From Rhabditophanes sp. KR3021 (lineage: Eukaryota; Nematoda; Chromadorea; Rhabditida; Alloionematidae): a stretch of 64,000 nucleotides of DNA. The number at the start of each line of letters is the position of its first letter. Position 1 is the first letter of the stretch. A program made the position numbers and the translations under genes. Where the stretch lies: assembly GCA_963281155.1 (NCBI GenBank), contig CAUJLY010000001.1:310001-374000 (forward strand), given 5' to 3'. The notes beneath the pieces are model-generated. The model ran no database searches, had not been told where the DNA came from, and saw only the letters and a list, made by a program, of their open reading frames with translations. Positions 36,484 through 47,553 of the stretch are shown here, piece after piece.

Positions 36484-36554
36484 TGCGTCCGCCGGGAATC
36501 GAACCCGGGTCGCCCGCGTGGCAGGCGAGCATTCTACCACTGAACCACGAACGC
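36484..36554 (-). tRNA. tRNA-Gly(GCC)
   Basis: GCGTTCG pairs with CGGACGC (one wobble). The anticodon loop CTGCCAC lies in a GC-rich stem and the B box GGTTCGATTCC is intact. Confidence 0.93.
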
Positions 36555-36705
36555 TTGTCATATTGGCAACGGCATTAGCAACCATTCTAACCTTTTAAAT
36601 CAACACTTTAACTTTGAATGCTTTTTATGTAAAGTTTTAAAGGAACGTTATTTAAGGTTGTTGATTTGATTTATTCCAAATATGCATACAAAAATAAGGG
36701 ATTAT

Positions 36706-37598
36706 TTATTTAAAAGCCGCAGCATGGTGATCAGCAATCAAAGAGCCTCCATCAACAACCACAATCGAACCAGACATATATGATGCTCCCGGACCAGCCA
36801 AAAACAAAGCAACACTTGCAATTTCGCTAGGTTGTCCGGCTCTTTTCATCGGAATAGTTTCACCAATTAAATCGGAAAGGACTGCGTTCGCTATGTCCGG
36901 AGCAACACTTGCACCTGGTTTTGACATCACTTTTGATATAAAGGAAGTCTTAGTAACTCCTGGATTGATCGAATTTACTCTTACTCCATCTTCTGTCAAC
37001 TTCGCAGCAAGGCATTTGGTATACATGTCTAAACTTGCTTTAGACATTGCATAATAAGGAGAACTCGAAGTCTAAACAAAATTACTTTTACTGATATCGT
37101 CAACAACTTACTGTTTTAAAAGATATCATGGAACTAATGTTAATGATACATCCTCTTGTTTTTTTAAGATGCGGAACAGCTACCTTTGTCAAGTTAATAA
37201 CTGCACGAACATTAACATTAAAGATAAAATCATAATTTTCAATTGAATAAGGATCTGCATTCTTTGAATCATTACCTATCCCCGCATTATTGATGAGAAT
37301 ATCTAATTTCCCAAATTTTTTGATACTTTCCCCAACAATACATTCCGTTTCCTTTTTGTTAGAAACGTCAGCCTTGATGGTTAGAACATTCGTTGGTTTG
37401 GCTCCGCTTTCTATTATTTCCTTCTTTGCTTGGTCCAGGGTTTCCCTGGTTCTGCCAACAATAACCACACTCCCACCTTCCTTTCCAAACTCAATAGCTA
37501 TAGCCTTTCCAATCCCACCATTTCCTCCCTGCAACTAATTTTAAATTAAAACTAACTAAACTAACCGTTATGATACAAACTTTCCCGGCAAACGACAT
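36706..37598 (-). CDS. Short-chain dehydrogenase/reductase (classical SDR)
   Basis: Three exons (37566-37598, 37112-37528, 36706-37071) give 271 aa, normal for a classical SDR. The cofactor motif spans the first splice as T-GGNGGIG (TGxxxGxG). Next come a basic R in VGRTRE (NADP preference likely), DVSNKKE, NNAG, the catalytic Ser in NISSM, the active-site YAMSK (YxxxK) and the post-catalytic INPGVTKTSF. The C-terminal part ends with GQPSEIASVALFLAGPGASY and SIVVVDGG. It is a cytosolic NAD(P)-dependent oxidoreductase resembling the nematode DHS/glucose-dehydrogenase-like group; the substrate cannot be told. The last three residues, AFK, do not form a clear peroxisomal SKL-type signal. Confidence 0.92.
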
Positions 37599-38364
37599 AC
37601 CTTCAAAAAGTGTTATTCAATAATGAAGCTTTACCTCCAATATGTTCTTTAAATTATAGTAACAAGTAATGTTAACTCCTCATACATTCTGCCACTCCCT
37701 TAAACAGGTGTATTTTGTGTATAGCTCTAAATGTAGTAATCTTGTTCTTGACGAAATATGTATTCAATGCATATTTGTGTGAATAAAAACGTATTTTATT
37801 TATTTGGAGTATGTTTATAGTGCAAGTATATTTTTAATTTAAAAGATCTATTAAATTAAATAAGCATGGTTGAGGTAAAATATATATTGGTTTGTAAGGT
37901 GTTTTTAATTACTTTTAAATTGACTTTTTTGGTAATTTATTATGGGAAGTAAATTTGAGTAGATACGAATGATTGGATTTGGGTTGACAGGACTTTCTTG
38001 GAATTTGATGTGGTATGATTTTTGCGTCTAGAATATTCGTAAATATAATACATTTCAGGGAATGAAGTATTAAAATGAGTTAGACACACACATTTTTGAG
38101 TCTGCTTTTTACAGGTCCACAAAAAGTGTTGATAATTGTCCTCTTTAGACATTTTAATTATGTTTCTAAAAAAATGTAAAAACTGTACAAGTACATTTTT
38201 AATTTCAATGACATGTATTTTGATTAAGCACCTAGACTGCACAGCACATTTTATTTGAATCTGATATTGTCTTACTTCTGAGTAGAGACAAAAGTATCAA
38301 GTCTATTCCTGAACATTACTTAATAACATTGACCATACCAATATAGCTTTATTGGCAAAAAGTT
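37599..38364. other. Intergenic, no gene seen
   Basis: AT-rich spacer upstream of the dehydrogenase and before the next tRNA. The 100-codon minus-strand open stretch at 37940-38242 has a Ser/Thr/Lys-rich, motif-free composition and no matching splice sites. Confidence 0.4.
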
Positions 38365-38437
38365 AGCCCGATGCGGGGCTCGAACCCGCGACAGCCAGAT
38401 TAAGAGTCTGGTGCTCTACCGACTGAGCTAACCGGGC
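38365..38437 (-). tRNA. tRNA-Lys(CTT), copy 2
   Basis: The mature region matches the copy at 34.07 kb on the opposite strand: GCCCGGT/ATCGGGC acceptor, CTCTTAA loop and intact A and B boxes. Confidence 0.93.
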
Positions 38438-38588
38438 ATGACTACTCCCTACCAACTGAGAAATACATTCCGTAATTTTTACACTTAATTGACACATCAA
38501 ATATCATCTCGACCATCTTTTAACCACCGCTCTTTTGTGGTAACCATATACACCACGACGTCCAAAGATATAATTAATATTTGGGTTG

Positions 38589-38662
38589 TTGCCGCCAGCA
38601 GGGGTCGAACCTGCGACCTTGGCTTATTAGACCCACGCTCTAACCGAGTGAGGTATAGGACT
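38589..38662 (-). pseudogene. Degenerate tRNA-Ile(AAT)-like copy
   Basis: The anticodon loop CTAATAA, the AGGTCGCAGGTTCGACCCCTGC T arm and the GGTTAGAGCG D-arm half are all Ile-like. The 5' acceptor half (GTCCTAT) no longer pairs with the 3' half (TGGCGGC), the D arm is changed (ACCTCACTCGG) and the anticodon stem has a mismatch. It is a decayed gene. Confidence 0.75.
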
Positions 38663-38755
38663 ACGTCGATGATCCATCATTTTACCTAATATTTCAATTT
38701 TAATAATAAAATTTGATTAAAATAAACTTGAATATGAAGAAGAAACAATCAAAAA

Positions 38756-38823
38756 AAGTTGGGCTCAACCGGGGCCTCTCGCACCCAAAGCGACAATCAT
38801 AACCAACTAGACCATTCAGCCAT
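38756..38823 (-). pseudogene. Degenerate tRNA-Pro(TGG)-like copy
   Basis: The core TCGCTTTGGGTGCGAGAGG carries a Pro TGG anticodon loop and paired stem. The D-arm has an altered TAGTTGGTTATGATT, and the T arm is shortened and unpaired (CCCCGGTTGAGCCC). No acceptor pairing is visible, so this is a decayed gene. Confidence 0.7.
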
Positions 38824-38955
38824 CAAAATACTTAACAAACTTGAATACAAATGCCTTCTATTCAGGCCAGCAAAACAACCTCACCTAACCATCTAAATAT
38901 ATTGAGGAAGAAGTGGTCAAAGTTTTCAAATTTTGTTGAAGATAACAAAATATAT

Positions 38956-39028
38956 GCTCCATTGGCCCAGTGGATAAGGCGTCTGACTTCTAATCAGAAG
39001 ATCCCCGGTTCGACCCCGGGATGGAGCT
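38956..39028 (+). tRNA. tRNA-Arg(TCT)
   Basis: GCTCCAT pairs with ATGGAGC. The anticodon loop CTTCTAA lies in TCTGA/TCAGA and the B box GGTTCGACCC is intact. A T5 run follows. Confidence 0.93.
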
Positions 39029-39125
39029 AGTCACTTTTTGGATGTCTTAAATAAAAGTGTGATTTGTTAAACGTTTCTAAAATATGTTGGGTATTCTTTT
39101 TTAAATTAAAGAGGCAAAAATTTTA

Positions 39126-39197
39126 TGACCCCGACGTGATTTGAACACGCAGCCTTCCGATCTGGAGTCGGACGCGCTACCGTTGCGCCACGGAGTC
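39126..39197 (-). tRNA. tRNA-Trp(CCA), copy 1
   Basis: GACTCCG pairs with CGGGGTC. The anticodon loop CTCCAGA lies in CCGA/TCGG and the B box TGTTCAAATCA is intact. It is identical across the mature region to copy 2, 140 bp away. Confidence 0.92.
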
Positions 39198-39337
39198 ATA
39201 CTAATGGCTGATTCCAAAAGCTGCACATTTGACATTTTTTGCAAAAAGAACCTTTTAAACTTTCGATTTGATTATATACAATTGAGTGAAACTCTTTTGC
39301 CAAAACTTAAATATAACCAAAAGCCACAAAAAGTTGA

Positions 39338-39409
39338 TGACCCCGACGTGATTTGAACACGCAGCCTTCCGATCTGGAGTCGGACGCGCTACCGTTGCGC
39401 CACGGAGTC
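39338..39409 (-). tRNA. tRNA-Trp(CCA), copy 2
   Basis: This is a direct tandem copy of the preceding gene, with no difference seen in the 72-nt mature region. Flanks differ apart from a few bases, so the duplication is either old with gene conversion or involved only the tRNA unit. Confidence 0.92.
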
Positions 39410-39492
39410 ATGCTTCTCTCAATCGAAATTTATACCAAATCACCACACCACATACCTTCTCCATCCAAAAAAAGTTTAAAGCCAATTATATT

Positions 39493-39566
39493 CCACCGAC
39501 GTGCTTTGAAGACGCACCCTTCCGATCTGAAGAAGTCGGACGGGTTACCGTTCCACCACCGACTCC
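39493..39566 (-). pseudogene. Degenerate third tRNA-Trp-like copy
   Basis: It aligns over its whole length with the two Trp genes (GTCCGACT...TCAGATCGGAAGG, then the T arm) but has extra bases in the anticodon loop (CTTCTTCAGA against CTCCAGA). The B box is broken (CTTCAAAGC) and the A box and acceptor stem are altered. The CCA anticodon is lost. Confidence 0.75.
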
Positions 39567-39712
39567 TGGTATTGCTTTAACCCCCCTTACCCCACTCTCA
39601 CTTCCATTTGATCTTTTCCTAATAAAGTCATCAAACCATTATAATGCCCATCTTAAACGAATCAACCTCCACATTGACTTTTAAATACACACCTTAAATC
39701 TACATCTTGGCT

Positions 39713-39784
39713 GGGGATATAGCTCAGGGGTAGAGCGCTCCCTTAGCATGGGAGAGGGCTGGGGTTCGATTCCCTATATCTCCA
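39713..39784 (+). tRNA. tRNA-Ala(AGC)
   Basis: GGGGATA pairs with TATCTCC (one wobble). The anticodon loop TTAGCAT lies in CTCCC/GGGAG. The B box is GGTTCGATTCC and a T7 run follows. Confidence 0.93.
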
Positions 39785-40429
39785 AATATTTTTTTGATCA
39801 CAAGACGTCTTTGTCAGGTATATCATCTCATTTACAAACTACGATCCAAACTTGGACTTACCATTATTTTTAGTCTTTGAGTTGTCAAGGAATCAAGACA
39901 TTAAAATAGTCGATTGGAAATTTTTAAGTTAGTGTTGGTATCAGTTGCCAAAGATATAAAATATACCCCAAACTCATATTTGTTACCTGAGCCCTGTGTT
40001 CCAAGTCTACAAAATGTGTTATAGGTGCAATGGATTAAGAAACTGTTTGTGGATCTATTAAAATATCGCTTTGCAAGAGGTCCATTCAAAGTAATGCGTC
40101 ATTTGTTCTCGAAGACTTAAACTACATACCGGTTGAGTGTCATACTTTGATTTGCAGATATCTAATGCCTTTGCACATTTGTACCACCATTAAAGTCATT
40201 CTGACTCGGTATTGGCAAAAGATATATTAAAACCAATTTGTCACTACAATTCAGGCCCACCTGCCTCCTTAATCCATGCTAACTTCCTGGCAACACCTTT
40301 TAATTGACTGCACAACACCTTTCTCAAACAGAACAAGACATCCCAGATTGGAGAAGGGTCTCTTTAAATTTTGAAAAACTATTCTCACGATCATTTAATA
40401 ATTTTTTCTTTACAAAGTCACCTACAACG
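39785..40429. other. Promoter-side spacer of the SNAPC4-like gene
   Basis: A non-coding, AT-rich stretch between the last tRNA and the SNAPC4 start. The frame upstream of the ATG at 40430 stays open for about 40 codons, but without conservation-like content. I chose the ATG that begins MEDEDDFFSSLMG. Confidence 0.4.
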
Positions 40430-43400
40430 ATGGAAGATGAGGATGACTTTTTCTCCAGTCTAATGGGAGCGGAAACCAATGTTCCACAATTAGAAGACCA
40501 CCACGACAGCAACCACTACGTTCCTGACAATTACGAATGTAAGTTGAAGAGATGTGTTGCCACTAACTAGTGATTCCTTTTCAGACACTTACCACCACCC
40601 TCCCCAACCACTGCATCTACCCATAGACCCACCACCACAACCAATCCCACCCCCAGACATCACCCACTCCCTCCAAGAACTGACCAAACTCCTGATGATC
40701 AACAAAGCCTACCAAAAGACACTAGACGACATGCTCCTCCAAATCGAGATCCAGATGAAAGGCAACGTCAAGAAGCAAAGTCTCCTGAAACAGAAGTTAC
40801 AAGCAGCAGCAGCCTGCGGCACATACGATCTCACAGTGCCAATGTTTCGTGACTTCGCCATCTTCGAGGCTCCCTTCTTTCGAGACGAGAATGGAGCTAT
40901 TCCACGGAGAGGGGTCGAGAGTTTTGTCTTCGACGATCTGAATCCTTTCAAGGGCAGTTCGAATTTCGATTGGGAGGGGGAGTGTGAGTTGGAGTGGGAG
41001 GATAATGAGTTGGAGTTGCTGAGGGAAGGCGTCCGGGACTCCATGATCAAAGCCAAGTCCAAGACCGCCGCCAATCACAGGGAAACCTTGATATTTCAAC
41101 TCAAAAACGCGGACCATAATGTGAGTGGGCAGGAGATGGAAGATTTGGCCAGGAGGATACAGGATCTGGACCGCAAAATAGACTACTACAAAAAGATGAA
41201 AAATGCCGAGCTCTTTGACAAAGCTAATTTTGAAGAGGTCGATTGGATGAAAATTGCTAGCGGCACTCAGTTTCTGAATGGGTGGAGGAGTAAGGAGGAG
41301 TGCAAGGCGATGTGGATGAACTACCTGACTCCGAGCATCAACAAGTCCGAGTGGACCAAGGAAGAGGTGAAGAAGCTGATGGGGGTAGCTTCGAAGGATT
41401 GGACTAATTGGGCCACGGTGAGGGCGGAGATGGGCACTGGACGGTCCGAGTTTATGTACTTTGAAAAGTTTAGACAGGAAAAGACTAAGTTCAATGAGAA
41501 GACGCCCTTTTCCCGGGACGAGGATAGGTGGCTGAAGCAACTTGTCAAGATGTATTCCTTTGACGGGGTCATCTTCTGGGACAAGGTGGCGGCGGTGATT
41601 GGGTCCAGAGGAAGGACCGTCGTCAGAACCAGGTACGAGAGGGCTTTGTGTTCTTCTTTGGTGAAGGGACGGTGGACCCAGGCCGAGGATATGGCGCTCA
41701 TTTCAGCTGTCAAGCAATTAGGTGCCACTGATTGGAAACAAATATCAACCTTCGTGAAAGGAAGAAGTGACACTGGTTGTCGGGAAAGATACATCAATGT
41801 CCTAGAAGCTAACGTCAAAATAGAGCCATGGAGCATGCAAGAAGACGAAATCATCATCAAAGGCATTGAACTGTTCGGCAAATCGGAGTTCAGGAAAATC
41901 AAAACTCTCCTACCTGGGCGGACAAGAGATGCGGTGAAGGCTCGTGTGCGACGTTACATGAGAAACAAACTAAGAGTAAGTTCTAATCACACCTCTTTCA
42001 TCATCACTATAAAGCAATCAACTTTTAAAACCTAAATTCATCCCTTCATTCACCATCGAAGTGATGCAATCCTAACTGACATCCAAAATATTTCCTTGCT
42101 TACCATATTCTTGGATCAAAAGCCCTCCAAAAGCTATTATTTTAAGTGCCTTTTCAATATGTATTATAATTTGTTGTTGTTTTTAGACGAAAATGGAACC
42201 TAATGAGATGCATTTGAAGGAAAAGAAATGGAAGAGAGGTTTTGTGGTGGATGAAAAGAAACTAGACCAAAAGACGCAAACAAAAATGGTAAGTTTAAGA
42301 TGAAGTAGAATTTGATTTGATTTTTAGATCTTTGAAAGGTACGCCGAAATTTTTCTGAATGGCATTACTCCAGAGGGAAAGTACCGGCAAGGTTTGGCGC
42401 CAGTGACCAGGGTAAAGAAAGATGAGTGCGGTAAAGCGAGTATTTGCGGTACACCAATGCTGGTACATCAAAACGGACGTTGGACCAACACCAAGTATAC
42501 CGTCAACAACTGGCCTGAATTACAAGACAACGTCTTCTTGAAAGAACTGCCCCCAGACCTAAGACAACGAGGCATCACTGAAATCAGGCAAATCATCCAA
42601 AAGTATGAGAGCATCGCTGCAGATGGGGAAAGCCAAACTGAGATGAAGGAAAGAGTAGAGGCATTTTGTAAGAAAGTCGACGAGGTTCTGGATATCTCTG
42701 AGAAGTAAGTTGTGTGGGAATAGTAGTTGTTTTAATGAATGTTGTCTTTTAGTGACAAACAGGTGATATCTGGTGGGTTGCGTCTATCCATCCCGGACGA
42801 GTACATTGCTCTGCCCGCCAAGCTAATCAACACCGCCGAAGCAGTCCTTTCCACCGAGCAACTCCAAAAAGTCCTACTCAACATGACTGTGGACGAAGGC
42901 AAAATCTTCTACATGAAATTAGTGTGCGAAATGTTCAACAAACAGCAACTAAAACACAACCAAAAAGACTTCAACAAGGTGGTTGACGTCGTAGACTTGG
43001 CCACTATGTTAACGGACTACCTCCAACAGGTAAGTTAAACAAAAAATTATTCGGCTGACGAAGGACAATGAATTATCTCTAAAACTGAATGTCATCTGTC
43101 CTCGTCAAACTAATAATCTTACATTTATTTAAATCACTAGATAGCTAAGTATGTTGAATGTTTGAGAAAACAACATCCATTCATAATATATAGGCCTGCT
43201 AGACACACCCTTTTGCTATCAAAAGGAATATCATGTTTTGACCTTTTCATTAGTAATGTGTGTGTGGTGTTATCTGTAAATCAAATGAATTAAAAGGTGA
43301 TCATTTTAATCTATTAAATTTCTTTTAGAGATTAATTAGTACAGTTCAGCAAATTGTGTCTGGAGATGGAACATTAAACTACATACAGAGTTTAAAGTTG

Positions 43401-44423
43401 AGGGGAAAGGACTTTTTGGTCCCCCCTAGTCCGAGGACTTACTTGATTGTGGAGAAGATGGGTCTTTATGAGGGTGCCTTTATGAAGGAAATAGCTAAGT
43501 ATTATACAACCTTGCCCCCTGAAGTGGTGGAGGCAGTTGGACTGGGTGAGGAGGAAACGCAATTTGCCGCCTTTCACGTAACGAAGCATGTCAAACAATG
43601 TGAAGATTATAAGAAACTGAAGCTTAGACTGTTTTCGCTCTTGTTCTTTCCCTTGATGATAGCAAGGGTGGATGAAGAGGAAAGCATCCTTGAACGAAGG
43701 AGAAAACTAAGATTGGCTAGGTTAGAAACTAATCGATTACATCTCGAATTGTGTGAAAGTCAGGAAAAGTTCAAGCTATCTAAGACGGAGCCGTATGTTA
43801 GTTGGTTTAGGTATGAAAAGACACTTCGAGGGTATGCTCGTCTGGAGTTGGTACCGGAGAAGGGACTTCCAACGGAATTAAGTGATAATGCGGCGTCTGA
43901 GGTGGTAGAGACGATGGCAGGACCAGAAGATGATGACGACACTTTCGATGGCATCTTCGAGACAGTCATTCAAAACGCAAAAGTAACCAATTTGGAAGAA
44001 TTGATGGAAAATGGGTTCTTTGATAATGAAGACATACATCCTGATGCTCTTGTAAATATCGAGAATGGCGGTGATGGATGTTTGAGTGACAGTGAAGAAC
44101 ACCCCGAACAATCGGTTCCTGCTAAAAAGAAGATGGGTAGGCCGAAGAAAAATGTAGCATCTTTGTCGAGACCGGGAAACAATGTGTTTAAGTCTACAAG
44201 ATTGGAGATGACGGGTGGCAACAGCGAAACAAATCCTTCACCCACAGAGGAGGTAATACTGGAAGCAAATCAACAGCAAGATCCTGCTCCCGCACTAGTG
44301 GAAAGTTCTTTACCGCAAGATAGCGTGGAAGAAAACCCTGAACCAATTAAAAAGCCGAGATCCTCCAAAAGAACCTCTGCCAATCCCAAGCCACCTGCTA
44401 AACGGCAAAAAACTGGTCAATAA
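40430..44423 (+). CDS. snpc-4: SNAPc large subunit, SNAPC4/SNAP190-like Myb protein
   Basis: Six exons (40430-40538, 40585-41975, 42187-42288, 42328-42704, 42753-43029, 43329-44423) join in phase to 1116 aa. An acidic N-terminus (MEDEDDFFSSLMG) and Pro-rich linker precede a coiled segment. Tandem Myb repeats follow at about residues 255-500, recognisable by W-spaced motifs such as WTKEEVKKLMGVASKDWTNW, FSRDEDRWLKQLVKMY, GRWTQAEDMALISAVKQLG and EPWSMQEDEIIIKGIELFG. The second half is unique, with a late AT-hook-like MGRPKKN near residue 1020 and a basic tail. SNAPC4 is the DNA-contacting subunit of SNAPc, which binds the proximal sequence element of snRNA genes, and in nematodes also works at SL and piRNA loci. 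It sits next to a large tRNA cluster. Confidence 0.9.
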
Positions 44424-44562
44424 TTACAACTATTATTACCTTGTACGACTTTTTTAATAAATGTTATTGTTATTGGTGTACACTTGTATCTAAACCATGT
44501 CATACCCCACATCTCTCCTATATCCATCCAAAAAAGAACGAAAAAATGAACAAACAACAAAA

Positions 44563-45028
44563 ATGTTAATATTAATCTACCTTCTTTTGATTCCCCTATT
44601 CTCGTGTTGCGACATCAAAGTAACACTCCAAACAGGCAAAGACTTACCAAAAGGAGTTTTGGTGCAAGTAGAAAGCTTTGATAAGCACGTCTCGCCAATG
44701 ATACCATTTAATGGTGTCAAGGTAAAGAAAGTCTTTCGCTTTAAAGGACTCGTTTGCAATGGAAATAAGGTCCAAGTTACTACTTTTAAACACGATAAGG
44801 GAATGTTTTTGATACTTGATAGGAAAGGAGCCTTGCTTGATGGGGTTGGGAAGATTGATTATACAGTAAGTGGATTTATAATTCGATAATTTAATTAGTA
44901 CTTTAAAGATTGAAAAAAATGGCGACATTACCATTTCCCAAAGAGTAAGTTGTAAAAGTTTATTAAAAGCCAGCAGTGCTTTCGACTTTAATAGTACACA
45001 TCTTTTCAATGCTAACTTGGCCAAGTAA
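44563..45028 (+). CDS. Small secreted protein, unknown family
   Basis: ATG (44563) opens a signal peptide (MLILIYLLLIPLFSCC) and a compact, beta-rich-looking domain. It includes IKVTLQTGKDLPKGVLVQVE, VKKVFRFKGLVCNGNKVQV and KGMFLILDRKGALLDG. Exon 1 ends at 44865 (ACA|GTAAGT, phase 0). The best in-frame continuation is 44909-45028 (IEKNGDITISQR...), for about 140 aa; a donor-like GTAAGT inside that exon (near 44944) leaves the 3' end uncertain. The fold pattern vaguely recalls transthyretin-like secreted nematode proteins, but the TTR-like signature is not evident. The signal peptide suggests secretion. It follows the SNAPC4 stop by 140 bp on the same strand, close enough to be a downstream operon gene. 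Confidence 0.55.
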
Positions 45029-45189
45029 TTGCGCACTAGCAGGTGGAAGCTTGTAGACCTCCTCAAAAAAGCATTTGCCGTGTTAGACACTTTTAAGTTG
45101 TTGGCCAAAGTATTCTAAATTATGAGCTCATTCTTTAGAATGAACATTCATTTTGGCTACAATTCTCTCAAAGCAAGAGTTATTGTCTT

Positions 45190-45910
45190 TCTTGGTCCAA
45201 TTAATTTCTTTCATCCTTTGTTGTTTTATTAAGAGACGCATTGACCATCAACACACCTTCATATCTCTTAAAATTACCAGACACTTCTTGATCAACGTTT
45301 GTTTCCGTAGTTAACACGTTCCTTACCCACAGATAAGTGCCATAATCAAAGATTATCCGTTCAAACTTTGCAATCATAGGTCCAATAATAGCAAGTTCAG
45401 GTAAATGTACTCCATTCACACCTTCTTTTATACCTTGATCTTTACATATTCAATTCAAGTTCGAGGGACTGTCTACAAGATTCATTTGAGCTAATTAATA
45501 TGGCAGATGATATAATACTTGAGACGTCGTCGTAGGCTTTCTACAACGTGATATATGTTGGGAAAATGATTATTGTTAGTTCCAAGAGTGATGATAACAT
45601 TAAGTAAGATGTCAATTCCATTTTTAATTATTGCCTTTCTTGATGCATTTTTGTTTGGAACATCGAAAGCAATCATCAGTCAGCTATTGCATCAAAATCA
45701 TTCTTCGACCCACAAATTCTTTACTTTCTCAATATAAAAATATAAAAGTTACCTCATGAATTAAAGTTGGGCGAAAGGATTATAAATTTTACTTTACATC
45801 CCCATCCTTGTGAAGTCTTCTACTTTCTTGAGGACATTTCTTCAAACACACATGTATAATCCAGTTCTTTCCAATATTAATTGAAGCAATGTTGGGCATA
45901 AATGTGTTGA
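45190..45910 (-). pseudogene. Decayed minus-strand coding fragments
   Basis: Pieces that read as protein lie in different frames: GKNWIIHVCLKKCPQESRRL near 45.84 kb, MIAFDVPNKNASRKAIIKNG at 45.66 kb, and ELAIIGPMIAKFERIIFDYG at 45.38 kb continuing to KTTKDERN. No set of splice sites joins them without stops. The family is unknown. It probably represents one dead gene transcribed toward the small secreted-protein gene. The rest of 45.0-46.27 kb is AT-rich spacer. Confidence 0.35.
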
Positions 45911-46274
45911 AAGCTTATTTATAAAATTACCATCAAACTAAAGAAGAAGTACTTCAATTTAATTATTTTTAACTAGACCTCGCTTACATTAATTAAATTA
46001 AATTGAAACATAACTTTTATTATTAATTAATAACATCATCATTTAGGAAGGTCTTTTCTGTGCCTTTGGAGATTGCGGGGCAGGCATAGGATAATTTGAT
46101 TACCAAATTACACCTCAAAGTGCTTATTTTTTGTATCCAAATTGTGTATAAATTACATGGAATAGTGGTACTTTAAAGTGAGAACATTTTTAACATGTCA
46201 TTAATTTATATTAAAGTTAATAAAAGTGCCAATAAGCTATTTCGTATTTGAATTTCCCAACATTCATCTATACT

Positions 46275-47349
46275 ATGGAATTGTTTTTTGGAAAGAATGG
46301 TTTGATTTTGAAGATAGGACACACCACTTTCAATACGACTTATTTTGCTTTTAAGTATGAAGAAGTTTTTGAAGGGCAATATACTTGGATAAGGATATGT
46401 AGTTTGGTTTTGATTTTTTTGTCGATATTGATGTTGCCTGTTATTATGTTTACTTTGTATGTAGTTAAGAAACATTTTCCATTTCATATTAATTTAAAGT
46501 TTGTGTTTACTTCTATTTCACTAAGTTTGGGTCTTTTTAACTTTTGGACTTTAGTGGAGTATGGTTGTTTATTTTTTGGAATCAGAAGTGTCCATCTTTT
46601 TTTTGTATCATTTTTTATCAAAATAGTCCTATTTTATTCAATTTGCATAAGGACGATGGTTATTTGCATTGAAAGGTGTCGGGCAGCTAAGCATGCTGTT
46701 TCCTACGACAAGAAACGCTTTACCTTCATATATATTTTGATTGAATTATTGATATACCTAATTGCTGTACTCATTGCAGCTGACTATTTTACAGGTGACA
46801 TTTTAAACAACTCAAATAGTAACTTTTTATTTAGGATTTGTCAGTGTTCAGATAATATCAATGTCCTGTTTCGTGTTAAATGTGGCATCCACTCTTTTTT
46901 ATGCTTACTATATGAGGGACATCAACAAATTACTTCACAAAGAAATGACTCTAAAGCAAAATTTAAGCTACAGATACCAGTTGATAGAAAACAAAAAATC
47001 ATTCCTGGTTCTTTTTCCCTTAGCATGTGTGATTGTGGTGATGAATTTTTCAATGGCATTGATAGTCTATTTCACGACATCATTTCAAATTCATTCCCAA
47101 ACTTACCAACTACTAATAGATTTAATAGCCATCGCAATGCATCTCACCTACACAGCTATCATCACTTTCCTCCACAAAAAGAGTGTCAAGAAGCTTCTGT
47201 CCCGCAAAAAGTACATTTGGTCCAAATGCCGTAGAAGAAACAATCAAGTCTACACATCCAGCAAATCTCTCCAAAAAATACTTAAAAACATCCAGGCTGG
47301 TGATAATTACTTCAAACAAATGAATAAAGTATGGGATGTTGTCGTCTAG
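46275..47349 (+). CDS. Serpentine chemoreceptor of the RYQ..EN type, copy 1
   Basis: Two exons (46275-46794 and 46835-47349, phase 1) give 344 aa. TM3 ends with CIERCRAAKHAVSYDKKRF and the third intracellular loop contains LSYRYQLIENKKSF. The IERxxA and RYQxxEN motifs are signatures of nematode Sra-superfamily receptors (Sre/Srb/Sra). Seven hydrophobic segments are present and the tail is basic. It should be a chemosensory receptor in amphid or phasmid neurons. A paralogue with the same two motifs follows 205 bp downstream. Confidence 0.82.
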
Positions 47350-47553
47350 TTACACCTCAAAATGTATTCCAAATTCGTTTAACTACAATCTGATGTTAAT
47401 GAACACTCTAAAAAACCACCTGTTATTGACTTTATATAATATTATTTTCATGTTTCCAGTTACGCGTTTTAATTTAATTATTAAAAAATGTAATATAAAT
47501 TTATTAAATGGACTTTATTATGTGTTTATACTTATTTTATAAAGTCATATGCA

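Larger units (their letters stand above)
32588..39784. other. tRNA gene cluster on both strands
   Basis: Eighteen tRNA genes or tRNA-like copies occur in 7.2 kb, 9 on plus and 9 on minus, interrupted by a nuclear receptor gene and a dehydrogenase gene. Fourteen keep full cloverleaf potential and four are decayed. Plus-strand copies are generally followed by a T-run suitable as a Pol III stop. Spacers of 100-750 bp are AT-rich, with no other features seen. No copy carries an intron. Confidence 0.85.

Noticed and set aside
39141..39580. Repeated plus-strand peptide MNTQPSDLESDALPLRHG
   Set aside because: This is a translation artefact of the duplicated tRNA-Trp genes.
40797..41902. Long minus-strand open frames (up to 247 codons) opposite the SNAPC4 exons
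   Set aside because: They are shadows of the GC-richer Myb-coding exon; composition is biased and no splice sites or motifs support them.
44644..45108. 154-codon minus open frame opposite the small secreted gene
   Set aside because: It overlaps the clearer plus-strand signal-peptide gene in antisense; no motif, and its adjoining sequence is stop-rich.
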